This document shows, one piece after another, positions 25,153 to 35,535 of a stretch of 64,000 nt of DNA; position 1 is the stretch's first letter, and the number at the start of each line of letters is the position of its first letter. Under the pieces are notes generated by a model, which saw nothing but the letters and a program-made list of their open reading frames with translations, searched no databases and was not told where the DNA came from. Made by a program: the position numbers and the translations under genes. Origin of the DNA: Sulfurimonas gotlandica GD1 (GTDB lineage: Bacteria; Campylobacterota; Campylobacteria; Campylobacterales; Sulfurimonadaceae). The stretch spans positions 434,001-498,000 of the forward strand of contig NZ_AFRZ01000001.1 of NCBI RefSeq assembly GCF_000242915.1, written 5' to 3'.

Positions 25153-27294
25153 TTAAGTTCTAAACTGCTCTAATTGATGAGTTAATTTATGCGTCATATT
25201 AGTTAGATGCGCAACGGCATCTGTAATCTCATGAACACTCTCACCATTTGAAATTGATATATCATTAATATTATTAATCTTGATAGAGATATGTTCCATA
25301 TGTTTTCCGGCTTTTTCAAAGTCTTCTACACTTTTGTCACTTGCAAGAGTAGCTTTATTTACAATATCCGTAGTAGTATTGATTTTCTTCTCAACATTTG
25401 TAGAAACAACTGCAAGCTCTTCCATCTGTTTTGAGTTTAGACTCATACTGTCACTGGCCGAGTGAGTAGCTTGAACTATTAGGTTGATTGTAGCATTTAT
25501 CTCTGCTAATGAGTTCTGCGTTCTCTCTGCTAGCTTTCTGACTTCATCTGCTACAACTGCAAAACCACGTCCATGTTCACCTGCACGGGCGGCCTCAATA
25601 GCAGCATTCAGTGCAAGTAGATTTGTCTGGTCTGCTATATCTGAGATAACACTTAATACATTTTTCACCTGTTCACTGTCATGAGAAAGTGATTCTATTT
25701 TATGTGCCAAATCAACTTCAGATTCTGCACTTCTTTGTACTTTGTCTGTTAAGTCTATTATCTCTTTTCTTGCATCATTTAGCATATTACTTGCTTCTAA
25801 AATCTCTTGTTTACTAGCTTTAGAATCTTCTATTGCTCTTAAAATCTCAGCTATCATCTCAGCTGTACTTTGTGTCGCATCTTTAATGATTTCAACTGAA
25901 GTGTGTACATTTTTGCTAACTACATGAGATGTCGTAGAAAGCTCTTGAGATACAGATGCATTCTCAATAGCGCCACTTCTAGCTTCATATATAAGAGAGT
26001 TTAAAGAGCTCATCAAACTGTTAAAAGCTAAACCTATCTGAGATATCTCTTTTGGAGTATTTGTATCAATCTTTATGGTTAAATCTCTGTCGTTAGAAAT
26101 CTTACTCATCATCTCTTCTAAGTTGATAATGTGTTTCGTAATACCATTTTTAACTAAGAAATAAACACTACCCATAAAAACAATCAAAATAATGATTGCT
26201 GAACTTACTACATTAAAAACTATAGTTTGAATGTTATGTAAAGCTTCCTCTTCTATCTTTTGAATTTTTGGTTTAATACTATCAAGTAAATCTTGTCTGT
26301 AAGCACCTGTCCCAATTACCCAACCCCAAGGCTTAAAAAGTTCAACATAAGAAATCTTGTCTTCTACTTTATCTGAACCTGGTTTCGGCCAGACGTAATC
26401 AACATAGCCACTGCCTTTTTCTTTAGCAATTTTAGCAAACTCGGCAAATACAAATACACCATTTTCATCTTTTAAACTTGATAAATCTTTTCCATTTAAC
26501 TCCGGCTTAACAGGATGCTCAACTATGACAGCATTTAAATCATTTACCCAGAAATATCCGTTGTCTCCATATCGCATCTGAGATATGACTTTTAATGCAT
26601 CTTTTTTTATCAACTCTGCTCTATCAGACGTATATTCACCTGTTCCGACAACCCAGTTAAAAGGCTTAAATAGTTTTACAAATGAGATCTTTTCTTCAGG
26701 GGTTTTCGAACCCGGTTTTGGCCACACATAGTTTACAAAACCACTACCATCATTTTTAGCAACTTTTGCAAACTCACTAAAAAGTTCCACTCCATTTATA
26801 TCTTTTAGTTTAGATAAATCTTTACCGTTTAACTCTGGTTTAATAGGGTGATCAATAATAACTGCATCTAAGTCATTTATCCAAAAATATCCATCGTTTG
26901 AGTATCTGGTTGTGCTGATAATATTTTTAATATGATTTTTAAGTTCACTATTAGAGAGTCTATTTTTATTTTTTTCATACTCACTCTCTACAGTAAAATA
27001 CAGAAGATTCATCTGCTGTGTCAAACCACCTGCAACTTCTTTTTTCACATTTTCAATAGATGTTTTTTCATAAAAAGAGTTCAATGTTTTTACAACAATA
27101 GATGTAAACATTTTTAGCTCATTTTTTTTTACATCATATGTTTCTTTTGTATAGTTCTCTATACTTTTTTCTGTTGAGTTATTTACTTCATTTACGAACT
27201 GCGCAGCAAGTGCAATTGACATAAAAAGCATTGCAGTAAATATAAGAATCTGTAATCTCAATTGTATGGACATTTTTATAAGATATTCTTGCAT
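25153..27294 (-). CDS. Methyl-accepting chemotaxis protein with tandem duplicated Cache domains
   Basis: This 713-residue chemoreceptor has a membrane helix (about 10-30), a periplasmic region with two closely similar sCache_2-type modules (about 110-225 and 225-345), a second helix (about 352-375), HAMP and a signalling domain with the same hairpin sequence as the NIT receptor. Each Cache copy contains [14 protein letters not shown] or [14 protein letters not shown] and YVWPKPGS, so the pair is a fairly recent internal duplication. Related Cache domains bind small organic acids, but the ligand is unknown. AAGGG lies before the ATG at 27294. There is no C-terminal CZB domain. Confidence 0.92.
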   Translation of the reverse strand: MQEYLIKMSIQLRLQILIFTAMLFMSIALAAQFVNEVNNSTEKSIENYTKETYDVKKNELKMFTSIVVKTLNSFYEKTSIENVKKEVAGGLTQQMNLLYFTVESEYEKNKNRLSNSELKNHIKNIISTTRYSNDGYFWINDLDAVIIDHPIKPELNGKDLSKLKDINGVELFSEFAKVAKNDGSGFVNYVWPKPGSKTPEEKISFVKLFKPFNWVVGTGEYTSDRAELIKKDALKVISQMRYGDNGYFWVNDLNAVIVEHPVKPELNGKDLSSLKDENGVFVFAEFAKIAKEKGSGYVDYVWPKPGSDKVEDKISYVELFKPWGWVIGTGAYRQDLLDSIKPKIQKIEEEALHNIQTIVFNVVSSAIIILIVFMGSVYFLVKNGITKHIINLEEMMSKISNDRDLTIKIDTNTPKEISQIGLAFNSLMSSLNSLIYEARSGAIENASVSQELSTTSHVVSKNVHTSVEIIKDATQSTAEMIAEILRAIEDSKASKQEILEASNMLNDARKEIIDLTDKVQRSAESEVDLAHKIESLSHDSEQVKNVLSVISDIADQTNLLALNAAIEAARAGEHGRGFAVVADEVRKLAERTQNSLAEINATINLIVQATHSASDSMSLNSKQMEELAVVSTNVEKKINTTTDIVNKATLASDKSVEDFEKAGKHMEHISIKINNINDISISNGESVHEITDAVAHLTNMTHKLTHQLEQFRT

Positions 27295-27418
27295 AATATA
27301 CCCTTGTTATATAATAAAAAGTAGTATAACTATATTATTCTTAATCATAATTGAATGACTATTCATTTATTTTATATCTGGGTATTGCTAAAGAGTAAGA
27401 GAGGAGAGTAAATGGTGG

Positions 27419-27440
27419 AAAAGTAGGAGAACCTACTTTA
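27419..27440 (-). terminator. Stem-loop at the end of acs
   Basis: AAAGTAGG and CCTACTTT (8 bp) with an AGAA loop overlap the acs stop region and run into a short T stretch on the minus strand. This is a plausible weak terminator for the acetate operon. Confidence 0.5.
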
Positions 27441-29382
27441 CCATTGCTGCTATTTTTTCAACTATACTTGGATCTTCAAGTGTTGAAATATCTTGAGTAA
27501 TCTCTTCGCCTTTAGCAATAGCACGAAGAATACGACGCATGATTTTACCTGAACGTGTTTTTGGAAGTCCTGGAGCAAATACCATATCATCACAAAGAGC
27601 GATATTACCAATCTCGTGCTTAATGATATTGTTAATAGCTTTAACTTCTTCAACTTCATCAGCAACACCGTCATCTGATTTAAGAACGATATATGCGAAG
27701 ATGCCCTCACCTTTTAGTGGGTGTGGCTTACCAACAACTGCAACTTCTGCTACATTTGGATGTTTCTTGATTGCTGCTTCAACTTCAGCTGTTCCCATTC
27801 TGTGTCCAGAAACATTTATAACATCATCTGTACGACCGGTAATAGTAATATAACCATCCTCATCATAAACAGCACCGTCACCTGTAAAGTATACTGGTTT
27901 ACCATCTTTTTTAACATCGCCGAAATATGATTTTACATATCTCTCTTCATCACCCCACACACCACGGATTTGCGAAGGCCATGGACGAGTTACACACATA
28001 TAACCTTTTTCACCAGCTTCAACTTTCTCACCTGTTTCAGGATCTAATATCTCAGCCATGATTCCAGGTAATGGGAATGTAGCACAGGCAGGCTTAATAG
28101 GAGTAGCACCAGGAAGTGGAGAAACTATATGCCCACCAGTCTCAGTTTGCCAATATGTATCAACGATTGCACATTTACTTTGACCTACTTCTTCATAATA
28201 CCATTTCCATGCTGGAGGATCAATCGGCTCACCAACTGTTCCAAGTACTTTTAATGAACTCATATCATACTTAGCCGGTTCGTGTTCACCCATTTTATGT
28301 AAAACACGGATGGCAGTTGGAGCTGTATAGAATTGGTTGATTCTATGGTTTTCAACCATTGACCATGGACGACCAGCATCTGGGAAAGTAATAACACCTT
28401 CAAACATTACAGTAGTTGCACCCATAGCAAGCGGGCCGTAAACTATGTAAGTATGACCTGTAATCCAACCAACATCAGCTGTACACCAGTAAGTGTCATT
28501 TTCTTTAACATCAAATACCCATTCCATAGTCATTTGAGCCCAAAGAATATAACCTGCAGAGTTATGTTGAACACCTTTTGGTTTACCAGTTGAACCTGAA
28601 GTATAAAGTAGGAAAAGAGGATCTTCTGAATCCATTACTTCTGGTTCACATATAGAACTTTTTTGCTCTATCATCTCATTATAAGAATAATCTCTACCAG
28701 CTACCCATTCAACATCTTCAAAATTTCTCTGAACAACAATAACTTTCTTAACTGGTGTATTACCTTCTAAAGCAGCATCAACAACTGGTTTTAGCATATA
28801 TGGTTTTTCTTTTCTAAAAGCGCCATCTGCTGTAATTACTACTTTTGCCTCAGCATCTTCAATTCTATCTTTTAGAGCTTCAGAAGAGAATCCACCAAAA
28901 ACAATAGAGTGAATAGCACCGATTCTAGCACATGCAAGCATTGCGTATGCAGCTTCAGGGATCATTGGCATATAGATAATAACTCTATCACCTTTTTTAA
29001 CACCAAAATCCTCTTTTAAAAGGTTTGCAAATCTATTTACATGCTTATATAGGTCTAAATAAGTAATAGTCTGTACATCACCTCTATCACCTTCAAAAAT
29101 AATTGCAGCTTTATTTTTGCGAGTATCTAAATGACGGTCAATACACTGAGATGCTACATTTAATTTACCACCATCAAACCATTTTACGAATGGAGCTTTA
29201 CTCTCATCTAAAACATTAGTAAATGGTTCAATCCAATCAATTTTTTCTTTTGCAAAATCACCCCAGAAACCTTCATAATCTTCCATCGCCTTATCTTGAA
29301 GCTCATGGTACTCACACATATTTTTAATACGCGCATCTTTAGCAAACGCTCTGTTTGGTTTAAAAACTTGTTTTTCTGACAT
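27433..29382 (-). CDS. acs: Acetyl-CoA synthetase (AMP-forming)
   Basis: It activates acetate to acetyl-CoA through acetyl-AMP. The 649-residue protein has full family length, the AMP-binding P-loop [11 protein letters not shown], the adenylate motif [22 protein letters not shown] and the regulatory C-terminal lysine motif [11 protein letters not shown], which is acetylated in studied enzymes. It is the last gene of a set that also encodes a DnaQ-like exonuclease and a CBS-nucleotidyltransferase, downstream of the acetate permease, a common acetate-use arrangement in Proteobacteria. Confidence 0.96.
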   Translation of the reverse strand: MSEKQVFKPNRAFAKDARIKNMCEYHELQDKAMEDYEGFWGDFAKEKIDWIEPFTNVLDESKAPFVKWFDGGKLNVASQCIDRHLDTRKNKAAIIFEGDRGDVQTITYLDLYKHVNRFANLLKEDFGVKKGDRVIIYMPMIPEAAYAMLACARIGAIHSIVFGGFSSEALKDRIEDAEAKVVITADGAFRKEKPYMLKPVVDAALEGNTPVKKVIVVQRNFEDVEWVAGRDYSYNEMIEQKSSICEPEVMDSEDPLFLLYTSGSTGKPKGVQHNSAGYILWAQMTMEWVFDVKENDTYWCTADVGWITGHTYIVYGPLAMGATTVMFEGVITFPDAGRPWSMVENHRINQFYTAPTAIRVLHKMGEHEPAKYDMSSLKVLGTVGEPIDPPAWKWYYEEVGQSKCAIVDTYWQTETGGHIVSPLPGATPIKPACATFPLPGIMAEILDPETGEKVEAGEKGYMCVTRPWPSQIRGVWGDEERYVKSYFGDVKKDGKPVYFTGDGAVYDEDGYITITGRTDDVINVSGHRMGTAEVEAAIKKHPNVAEVAVVGKPHPLKGEGIFAYIVLKSDDGVADEVEEVKAINNIIKHEIGNIALCDDMVFAPGLPKTRSGKIMRRILRAIAKGEEITQDISTLEDPSIVEKIAAMVK

Positions 29383-30000
29383 TTATTTTTCCTTTGTTAA
29401 TTTTAAATATATCATTGCTGTCATAATTGCATCATTTACAGCATTGTGTGCTCCCATATCAGGAACATCACACTTTTTTAAGATTGTATCGAATCGTAAA
29501 TCAATATTTCCTTGTGGAATTAAAGAAATTGTTTTATCAAAGTAAATTTCAGATACTTCTATCTTTTTGTTTGGAAGAGTTACTCCCAACATTGGCTTTA
29601 TATACTTGTTAATCATGTTTACATCGAACTCTAGATAATACCCTATTAACGGGCGTGAACCTATAAAATTTAAGAACTCTCGTATAGCTATCTCTGTTGT
29701 TTTAGCATTTTCTAAATCTATAGGACGAATTCTATGAATTTCAATACTTTTTGAGCTGATTTCACCAGAATTTTTTATAAAAACTTCAAAAGTTTGTGAA
29801 GTAAGAATTTTATTATCTTTTATCTTTACGGCTCCAATAGAAAGTATCTCATCTTTCTTTGGATTTAGACCTGTTGTCTCTGTATCAAAAACAACATATT
29901 CACCACTCGTATCTTCTTCGAACAAGAACTCATACTCTTTATCATTGAGCTTTGAACGATTTGCTTTTGCTTTTAAATCGTTAATAAAAGAAAAAAACAT
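29383..30000 (-). CDS. DnaQ-like 3'-5' exonuclease
   Basis: This is a DEDDh exonuclease of 205 residues: VVFDTETTGLNP (Exo I), a middle segment with GYYLEFDVNM (Exo II) and HNAVNDAIMTA (Exo III). It resembles DNA polymerase III epsilon but probably is not the replicative proofreading subunit. It sits between the CBS-nucleotidyltransferase gene (ATG/TAA-type junction at 30000) and acs (one-base gap), an order seen repeatedly in acetate loci. Why an exonuclease travels with acetate genes is not established. Confidence 0.85.
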   Translation of the reverse strand: MFFSFINDLKAKANRSKLNDKEYEFLFEEDTSGEYVVFDTETTGLNPKKDEILSIGAVKIKDNKILTSQTFEVFIKNSGEISSKSIEIHRIRPIDLENAKTTEIAIREFLNFIGSRPLIGYYLEFDVNMINKYIKPMLGVTLPNKKIEVSEIYFDKTISLIPQGNIDLRFDTILKKCDVPDMGAHNAVNDAIMTAMIYLKLTKEK

Positions 30001-31814
30001 TATGCAACCATATTTAAATGAAAGTGAAAAACCATAAACTTTTTAAACTTATTTATAATTTTAAAACTGTCTTTTAATAAATCTCTCTGAATCTTTTCAA
30101 GATTTTTTGGATTTATATAGTTGCTGTCTTCAATAGATTTTGCTTCTAACATCGCTTTTAAACGAATAGAACTTATAGTATCAAAACTCTCTATAAGCTC
30201 TGTTGCAAAATTCTTATCAATGACCCCTTTATTGTTTAGTTCTTTAATTCTTTCTATTGTGTTTGTTTGAGTAATTTCATATTGCAAACATAGAGTTCTA
30301 ACTCCATGAACAAGTGCAAATGCCCCTCCTTTTTTTAAGTCTAATTTATTCTGATGCTCTTTTTCTAGAACAAATCCTGAAAATAGTGAAAGCGGAGTGT
30401 CAAAATAGAGTACAGCTTTCGCTATGTGAGCCAGTACATCATCTCTTTGATGAAAATGCTGGTGAAGATATCTAGTCAACTCATTCAGAAGTTCTATATC
30501 TCCTGCCACACATTTTGCATCTACAAATATACTGAGATTTTGAACATCTGAATCACTCATACTGGTAGACCATTCATTTATTAAACTTTTATAGCCAGTT
30601 ACGTTTCTTCTCCAAAACTCATTGCTAACCATCACATTTCCAAGACATTTAGGAAAACCTAATTCTAGCAAGTAAGAGTTTAATTTCATCATTGGTTCAC
30701 GATAAAGTTCTACATCAATTCCATCTCTTACAACAAGCGCATTGTCTTGATCAGATTTTACTGTCTGCTCATCACGACCCTCGCTTCCCATAACCAGAAG
30801 AGCACAATCTGTTTGTAGTTCTTTATCAACACACATATCAAAAACTTTTTTATAAACTTTAAGGTTTAGTGTTGATACCAGTTTTGTAATATATCTTACT
30901 TTTACACCCTTAACTCTGAGTGTAGTAATAAGATTTTTTAAATCTTCTTGAAGAGCTTTTAAATCATCGATAGTTTTAGCCTTATCGATTTGAACTGCTA
31001 CAAGATGGGAGTGGTTGGCGAAGTAACTAAGTAGATCCAACTGTTCAAGAACGCCTAGTATTTCATTATTTTTCATTACAACAACTCTTTTTATCTCACT
31101 ATGAGTCATTATCAAAAGAGCATTAAATAAAAAATCTTCTATATCAATACTTATAAGTCCTTTAGTAGCTATCTTGCTAATGTCTTCTTGAATATCAATC
31201 CCACCTAGAAGTACGTGAGTTCTAAGATCACTGTCTGTAACAATGCAGTAGTCATCATCATGTTTGACAATAATCACATGAGCTTTTAAATCTTCTTGTT
31301 TTTTTAAAGCACTGTATATGCTTTCATTATGCTCAACAACACAAGCTTTATGTAAAAACATATCTGATACTTTTGCTATTAAAAATCCAGATAGATCACT
31401 TTGCATATCGTAGTTTTTAAGATGCTGATGGCGAGTAACAAAATCTTGTAAGAAATAGCTTTGTACTTTTTTGTTCTGCATTAGTTCTAAAAAATCATCT
31501 TTTTTTATCTCATAACAGATAAGATCTTCATCTACAAAAAACTTTCCTTCACATTTACCATAGATTAAAGCATCTGCATCAAATGTATCTCCATGCGAAT
31601 ATACATTATGAATTTCGTCATCAATTGACTCTGTAACAGAACCTTTAATAATAATATAAAAAGCGATTGAAGGGAGGTTTTTAGAAATAAGAAGTGTATC
31701 TTTCGGGTAGTAGGCTATATCTATTTTTTTCATAAGATTATCGAGCGTGGTTGTACTTAATAGTTCAAATGGATGTATAGACTCAATAAGTTTTCGCTGA
31801 TCTAAAATACTCAA
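30000..31814 (-). CDS. cNMP-binding/CBS/DUF294 nucleotidyltransferase-like protein
   Basis: The 604-residue signalling protein has, in order: a cyclic-nucleotide-binding-like domain (about 10-125), a CBS pair (about 150-265), a DUF294 nucleotidyltransferase domain with MGSEGRDEQTVKSDQDNAL (about 345-370), and a C-terminal substrate-binding helical domain. CBS domains usually sense adenine nucleotides, which fits a neighbour of AMP-forming Acs. Its substrate is unknown. It shares one base with the exonuclease gene. A strong stem-loop separates it from actP upstream. Confidence 0.87.
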   Translation of the reverse strand: MSILDQRKLIESIHPFELLSTTTLDNLMKKIDIAYYPKDTLLISKNLPSIAFYIIIKGSVTESIDDEIHNVYSHGDTFDADALIYGKCEGKFFVDEDLICYEIKKDDFLELMQNKKVQSYFLQDFVTRHQHLKNYDMQSDLSGFLIAKVSDMFLHKACVVEHNESIYSALKKQEDLKAHVIIVKHDDDYCIVTDSDLRTHVLLGGIDIQEDISKIATKGLISIDIEDFLFNALLIMTHSEIKRVVVMKNNEILGVLEQLDLLSYFANHSHLVAVQIDKAKTIDDLKALQEDLKNLITTLRVKGVKVRYITKLVSTLNLKVYKKVFDMCVDKELQTDCALLVMGSEGRDEQTVKSDQDNALVVRDGIDVELYREPMMKLNSYLLELGFPKCLGNVMVSNEFWRRNVTGYKSLINEWSTSMSDSDVQNLSIFVDAKCVAGDIELLNELTRYLHQHFHQRDDVLAHIAKAVLYFDTPLSLFSGFVLEKEHQNKLDLKKGGAFALVHGVRTLCLQYEITQTNTIERIKELNNKGVIDKNFATELIESFDTISSIRLKAMLEAKSIEDSNYINPKNLEKIQRDLLKDSFKIINKFKKFMVFHFHLNMVA

Positions 31815-31844
31815 CTTTTTATTCCTTTATTTACTTTATAAAAT

Positions 31845-31886
31845 GAAGAAAACCTATTTGTTCGTCTCAAACAATAGGTTTTCTTC
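31845..31886. terminator. Strong stem-loop between actP and the CBS-nucleotidyltransferase gene
   Basis: GAAGAAAACCTAT and ATAGGTTTTCTTC form a 13-bp arm, extended by TGTT/AACA across a bulge, on the minus-strand transcript. It would end the porin-DUF485-actP message and uncouple it from the acs set, or protect mRNA ends. Confidence 0.7.
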
Positions 31887-31956
31887 AACAGGAAGAACTA
31901 CGCAATGATGCCTATTTTAATTGCTATATGAAAATCTAATTTCACATAGCAAAAGA

Positions 31957-33627
31957 TTAATGCTCAGATGCACCCTCAGCGCCTATACCAGTTTGACTTC
32001 TTATATATTGAGCTTCAAATGCTTCGATTTCTGCCGCAGCATTATGACTCTTATCAGTAATAGAGAAGAACCAAATACTTACAAATGCAGCAGTTACAGA
32101 GAACAATGCTGGATATTTATAAGGGAAAATTGCTTCTGCATTTCCTAAAATTTGTACCCATACAATTGGACCAAGTATTACAAGTAAAACAGCAGTTGCC
32201 AGTCCTATAGAACCACCAATTACAGCACCACGAGTTGTAAGTTTTTTCCAGTACATAGAAAGGAATAAAATTGGGAAGTTAGCAGATGCAGCAATAGCAA
32301 AAGCAAGACCAACAACGAACGCGATATTTTGTTTTTCAAACATAATACCCATGATAATAGCAACAATACCTAAAATGATAGTAGCAATTTTAGAAACTTT
32401 CATTTCAGCTAAGCCATCTGCTTTACCTTTTTTGATTACTGAAGCATAAAGGTCATGCGAAATTGCAGATGCACCAGCTAGAGTAAGACCAGACACAACA
32501 GCTAAGATAGTTGCAAATGCAACAGCTGAAATAAAGCCTAGGAAGAAATCTCCACCAACAGCGTGTGATAAGTGAATTGCAGCCATGTTATTTCCACCAA
32601 GAATTGGTGAACCACCGCTAACAGCTTCTTTAGCCATATCTAAGTATTGTGGATTTTTAAATACCATAACTATTGCACCAAAACCGATGATAAAAGTTAA
32701 AATATAGAAATAACCAATAAAACCTGTTGCATAAAAAACTGATTTACGAGCTTCTTTAGCATCAGCAACTGTGAAAAATCTCATAAGAATATGAGGTAGA
32801 CCAGCTGTACCAAACATAAGAGCTACCGCAAGCGAAATAGCTGAAACAGGATCGCTTACAAGTCCACCAGGGCTCATAATATCAATACCTTTCATCTCAA
32901 CAGCTTGAGCAAAAAGTGAACCAAAACTAAAGTCATAGTGTGCCATAACAGCTAATGCCATAAATGTTGCACCTGAAAGTAGTAAGAATGCTTTAATGAT
33001 TTGTACCCATGTAGTAGCAAGCATACCACCAAATGTTACATAAAGAATCATAAGAACACCAACAAGAATTACCGCGACTTCATACTGAAGACCAAATAAA
33101 AGTTGAATAAGTTTACCAGAACCAACCATTTGAGCGATTAGGTAAAGAATAACTGTTGCGATTGAACCAGATGCCGCTAAAGAACGGATTGGAGTTTGAC
33201 GAAGTCTATAAGAAGCAACATCAGCAAAAGTATATTTACCTAAGTTTCTTAGAGGCTCAGCAATCATAAAAAGAATAATCGGCCAACCAACTAAAAAACC
33301 AATAGAATAGATAAGACCATCATATCCTTTTGCGTAAACAAGACCAGAAATTCCTAAGAACGACGCAGCTGACATATAATCACCAGCGATAGCCATACCA
33401 TTTTGAAAACCTGTGATTCCACCACCAGCAGTGTAGAAATCTTTTGCAGATTTTGTTCTTTTAGCTGCCCAGTAAGTAATACCTAAAGTACCACCGACAA
33501 ATAGCAAGAACATAACGATAGCAGACATATTAAGTGATTGTTTTTCAACTGCACCTTCAATTGCTCCAGATGCAAATACAGCGATTGTTCCCAGTATTAA
33601 AAATAAAAATATTCTATTCATATTCAT
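31957..33627 (-). CDS. actP: Cation/acetate symporter
   Basis: This 556-residue sodium:solute symporter family member imports acetate (and possibly pyruvate or propionate) with a cation. It has about 13-14 membrane helices and the ActP-like blocks [29 protein letters not shown] and [22 protein letters not shown]. The N-terminus includes a helix before the core. It starts at the base following the end of the DUF485 gene, so the two are coupled. Acs lies downstream. Acetate as substrate is inferred from family plus context. Confidence 0.92.
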   Translation of the reverse strand: MNMNRIFLFLILGTIAVFASGAIEGAVEKQSLNMSAIVMFLLFVGGTLGITYWAAKRTKSAKDFYTAGGGITGFQNGMAIAGDYMSAASFLGISGLVYAKGYDGLIYSIGFLVGWPIILFMIAEPLRNLGKYTFADVASYRLRQTPIRSLAASGSIATVILYLIAQMVGSGKLIQLLFGLQYEVAVILVGVLMILYVTFGGMLATTWVQIIKAFLLLSGATFMALAVMAHYDFSFGSLFAQAVEMKGIDIMSPGGLVSDPVSAISLAVALMFGTAGLPHILMRFFTVADAKEARKSVFYATGFIGYFYILTFIIGFGAIVMVFKNPQYLDMAKEAVSGGSPILGGNNMAAIHLSHAVGGDFFLGFISAVAFATILAVVSGLTLAGASAISHDLYASVIKKGKADGLAEMKVSKIATIILGIVAIIMGIMFEKQNIAFVVGLAFAIAASANFPILFLSMYWKKLTTRGAVIGGSIGLATAVLLVILGPIVWVQILGNAEAIFPYKYPALFSVTAAFVSIWFFSITDKSHNAAAEIEAFEAQYIRSQTGIGAEGASEH

Positions 33628-33942
33628 TTAGTCTTCCTTTATGCTTTGTTTGATTTTATTATTTAAGTCATCAAACTCACCGTTTGCACGTTTAGTATAT
33701 ATACCAGTTAAGATAAATGCGAAAACGATAATTGCCATCCCTAAAGGAATACCAACAGTTGTTACTGAATCAGAAGATAGAGGAGTCCCTAGTGCTGATG
33801 GGTTGAATGCTATTGTTAGAATAAATGTAAAATACACCACTAACATAGCAATTGATAGTTTTATCGCGAAACCAGATCTTTTAGATACTAGTTCCTGATA
33901 ATCCGGATTTGCCTTGATTTTATCAACAAGTTCTTTGTTCAT
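33628..33942 (-). CDS. DUF485 membrane protein (YjcH-like)
   Basis: The 104-residue protein has two membrane helices (about 26-48 and 62-84) and the DUF485 start pattern NPDYQELVSKRSGFAIKLS. Members are nearly always encoded directly before ActP, as in Escherichia coli yjcH-actP, and are thought to assist or modulate the symporter; the mechanism is not established. Its stop touches the actP start. Confidence 0.9.
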   Translation of the reverse strand: MNKELVDKIKANPDYQELVSKRSGFAIKLSIAMLVVYFTFILTIAFNPSALGTPLSSDSVTTVGIPLGMAIIVFAFILTGIYTKRANGEFDDLNNKIKQSIKED

Positions 33943-33963
33943 ATTGTTTCCTTATTTTTCTAA

Positions 33964-35292
33964 CTAGAAATTATAGTTAGCTATAAATCTATACTCTGAC
34001 CAGTCTCTGTTATCACCAAAATCTGTTGGAAAGTTTCCACGAACACGTAACTGAAGTTTTTTAACAACATCTGGATAATATATAACATCAAAACCAGGTT
34101 CTTTAGCTGTTCTAGCAGTACCATATCCACTATTTGCATCCATATCAAATGAAGCATAGTAACCAGTAGCAGATAAATTAACTCCGTGTTCTTTGAAACT
34201 ATAAGTTGCAGCAACTTTAGTAGCTTTAGTTCCAGCTAAGAACATGTGGCGTGTAACCATACCTTGAGTAAATGCCGGCATACCACCCCATGGAGTAATA
34301 GTTGAGTTTTCTAATGACTTTCCTGCTTCTGCATCACTCTGCTGAGAATATGCAACATATGCTTTAAATCCACCGATTCCAGCACCAACTTTAGCGCCCC
34401 AATACATACTATCTATATCTTTAACAGATGCAACTGAACCCATTCCGTCTTCTTTAATGAACTGAACAGATGCAAACGGTTTAACTGAATCACTTAATAA
34501 ACATTTCCATTTAGCATCTACTTGTGCATATACTGCATTCAAAATATCGTAAGCGTAGTAATCCCATAGTTGAACTTTAAAGTTGTCATTTTTAAAAATT
34601 GCACCAACAGTAGATACACCAGCTGTCTCTTTTCCAACTGCCCATGTACCCATGTTAGTAAATTCACCTTGATACTTTGCTGTATTACCTGCAACTGAAG
34701 TATAACCACCTGTAGCACCTACAATACCACCATTATAAGCATTGGCAAATGTACCTGCAGCAAATTTAGTAACATGAGCTGCTACTACAGTTGTATTAGA
34801 TATATCACTATTAGTTAAAACATATGCTTCAAACATATTTGGAATCATTCTAGCGTCATCTGCACCAGCTAATGGTGTATTTAACATTTGACGACCCATT
34901 TTAAATGTAGTCTTCGTTCCTAAATCTTTAGCGTTGTATTGAATAAATGCTTCACCTAAAATTGAATAAGATGAACCGTCATTTTTTAATAACGTAGTAT
35001 TTGGTCCCATTACATCGTCTTCTAAACCTTGCAGAATACGGTTAGTTGTATGGAATGCTGCTCCAAGGCTTAAACCTTTGTATGCTGCTGTTTCATACTT
35101 TAAATGTCCACCGACAGCTGTAGCTATTTGATTACCAGCTTTAGTATTATCATCACGATTAATGTAAAAAGTACGGATTTGACCGCTTGTTTTACCTTCA
35201 CTAAACATTGTACTCAAGTCTTCAGCCGCTTGAACATTAACAGAACCTAAAAGTCCTACTACAATTGCACTTAATGCTATATGTTTTTTCAT
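33964..35292 (-). CDS. Outer-membrane porin (OprD/Campylobacter-type)
   Basis: The 442-residue protein begins with a signal peptide (MKKHIALSAIVVGLLGSVNVQA) and ends in an aromatic strand (RFIANYNF) typical of beta-barrels. The repeated amphipathic strands and DLSTMFSEGKTSGQIRTFY near the N-terminus resemble OprD-family porins of Campylobacterota. It lies 21 bases before the DUF485-actP pair, so it may be the outer-membrane entry route for acetate. A tandem operator-like repeat and -10 box lie in front of it. Confidence 0.85.
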   Translation of the reverse strand: MKKHIALSAIVVGLLGSVNVQAAEDLSTMFSEGKTSGQIRTFYINRDDNTKAGNQIATAVGGHLKYETAAYKGLSLGAAFHTTNRILQGLEDDVMGPNTTLLKNDGSSYSILGEAFIQYNAKDLGTKTTFKMGRQMLNTPLAGADDARMIPNMFEAYVLTNSDISNTTVVAAHVTKFAAGTFANAYNGGIVGATGGYTSVAGNTAKYQGEFTNMGTWAVGKETAGVSTVGAIFKNDNFKVQLWDYYAYDILNAVYAQVDAKWKCLLSDSVKPFASVQFIKEDGMGSVASVKDIDSMYWGAKVGAGIGGFKAYVAYSQQSDAEAGKSLENSTITPWGGMPAFTQGMVTRHMFLAGTKATKVAATYSFKEHGVNLSATGYYASFDMDANSGYGTARTAKEPGFDVIYYPDVVKKLQLRVRGNFPTDFGDNRDWSEYRFIANYNF

Positions 35293-35321
35293 ATATCTTC
35301 CTTCTGAATGTATTTAACACC

Positions 35322-35359
35322 TCTATACTAAAATATAAATATAGCATGAACATAGCATG
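35322..35359 (-). promoter_or_regulatory. Tandem 11-bp-phased direct repeat and -10 box upstream of the porin
   Basis: On the minus strand, TCATGCTAT occurs twice with an 11-bp period (plus strand ATAGCATG at 35341-35348 and 35352-35359). TATAGA (35322-35327) follows 13 bases further downstream. OmpR/PhoB-type regulators bind such one-helical-turn tandem repeats in place of a -35 box. An OmpR-family regulator is encoded 1 kb away; a link is inference. Confidence 0.5.
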
Positions 35360-35535
35360 ACAAATATTTTAGATAAATATGGACAAATTTTTATTTTTTG
35401 AGTAGATTTGTAACTTTTTTCAACATTTAATCTAACTTAAGTAAATAAGCACTCCATAATTTTTTCTAATAATATAAATATACTAGACTATAATTTTAAT
35501 CTGCATAGACAAAATCTATATCATGGATAAAAGTT

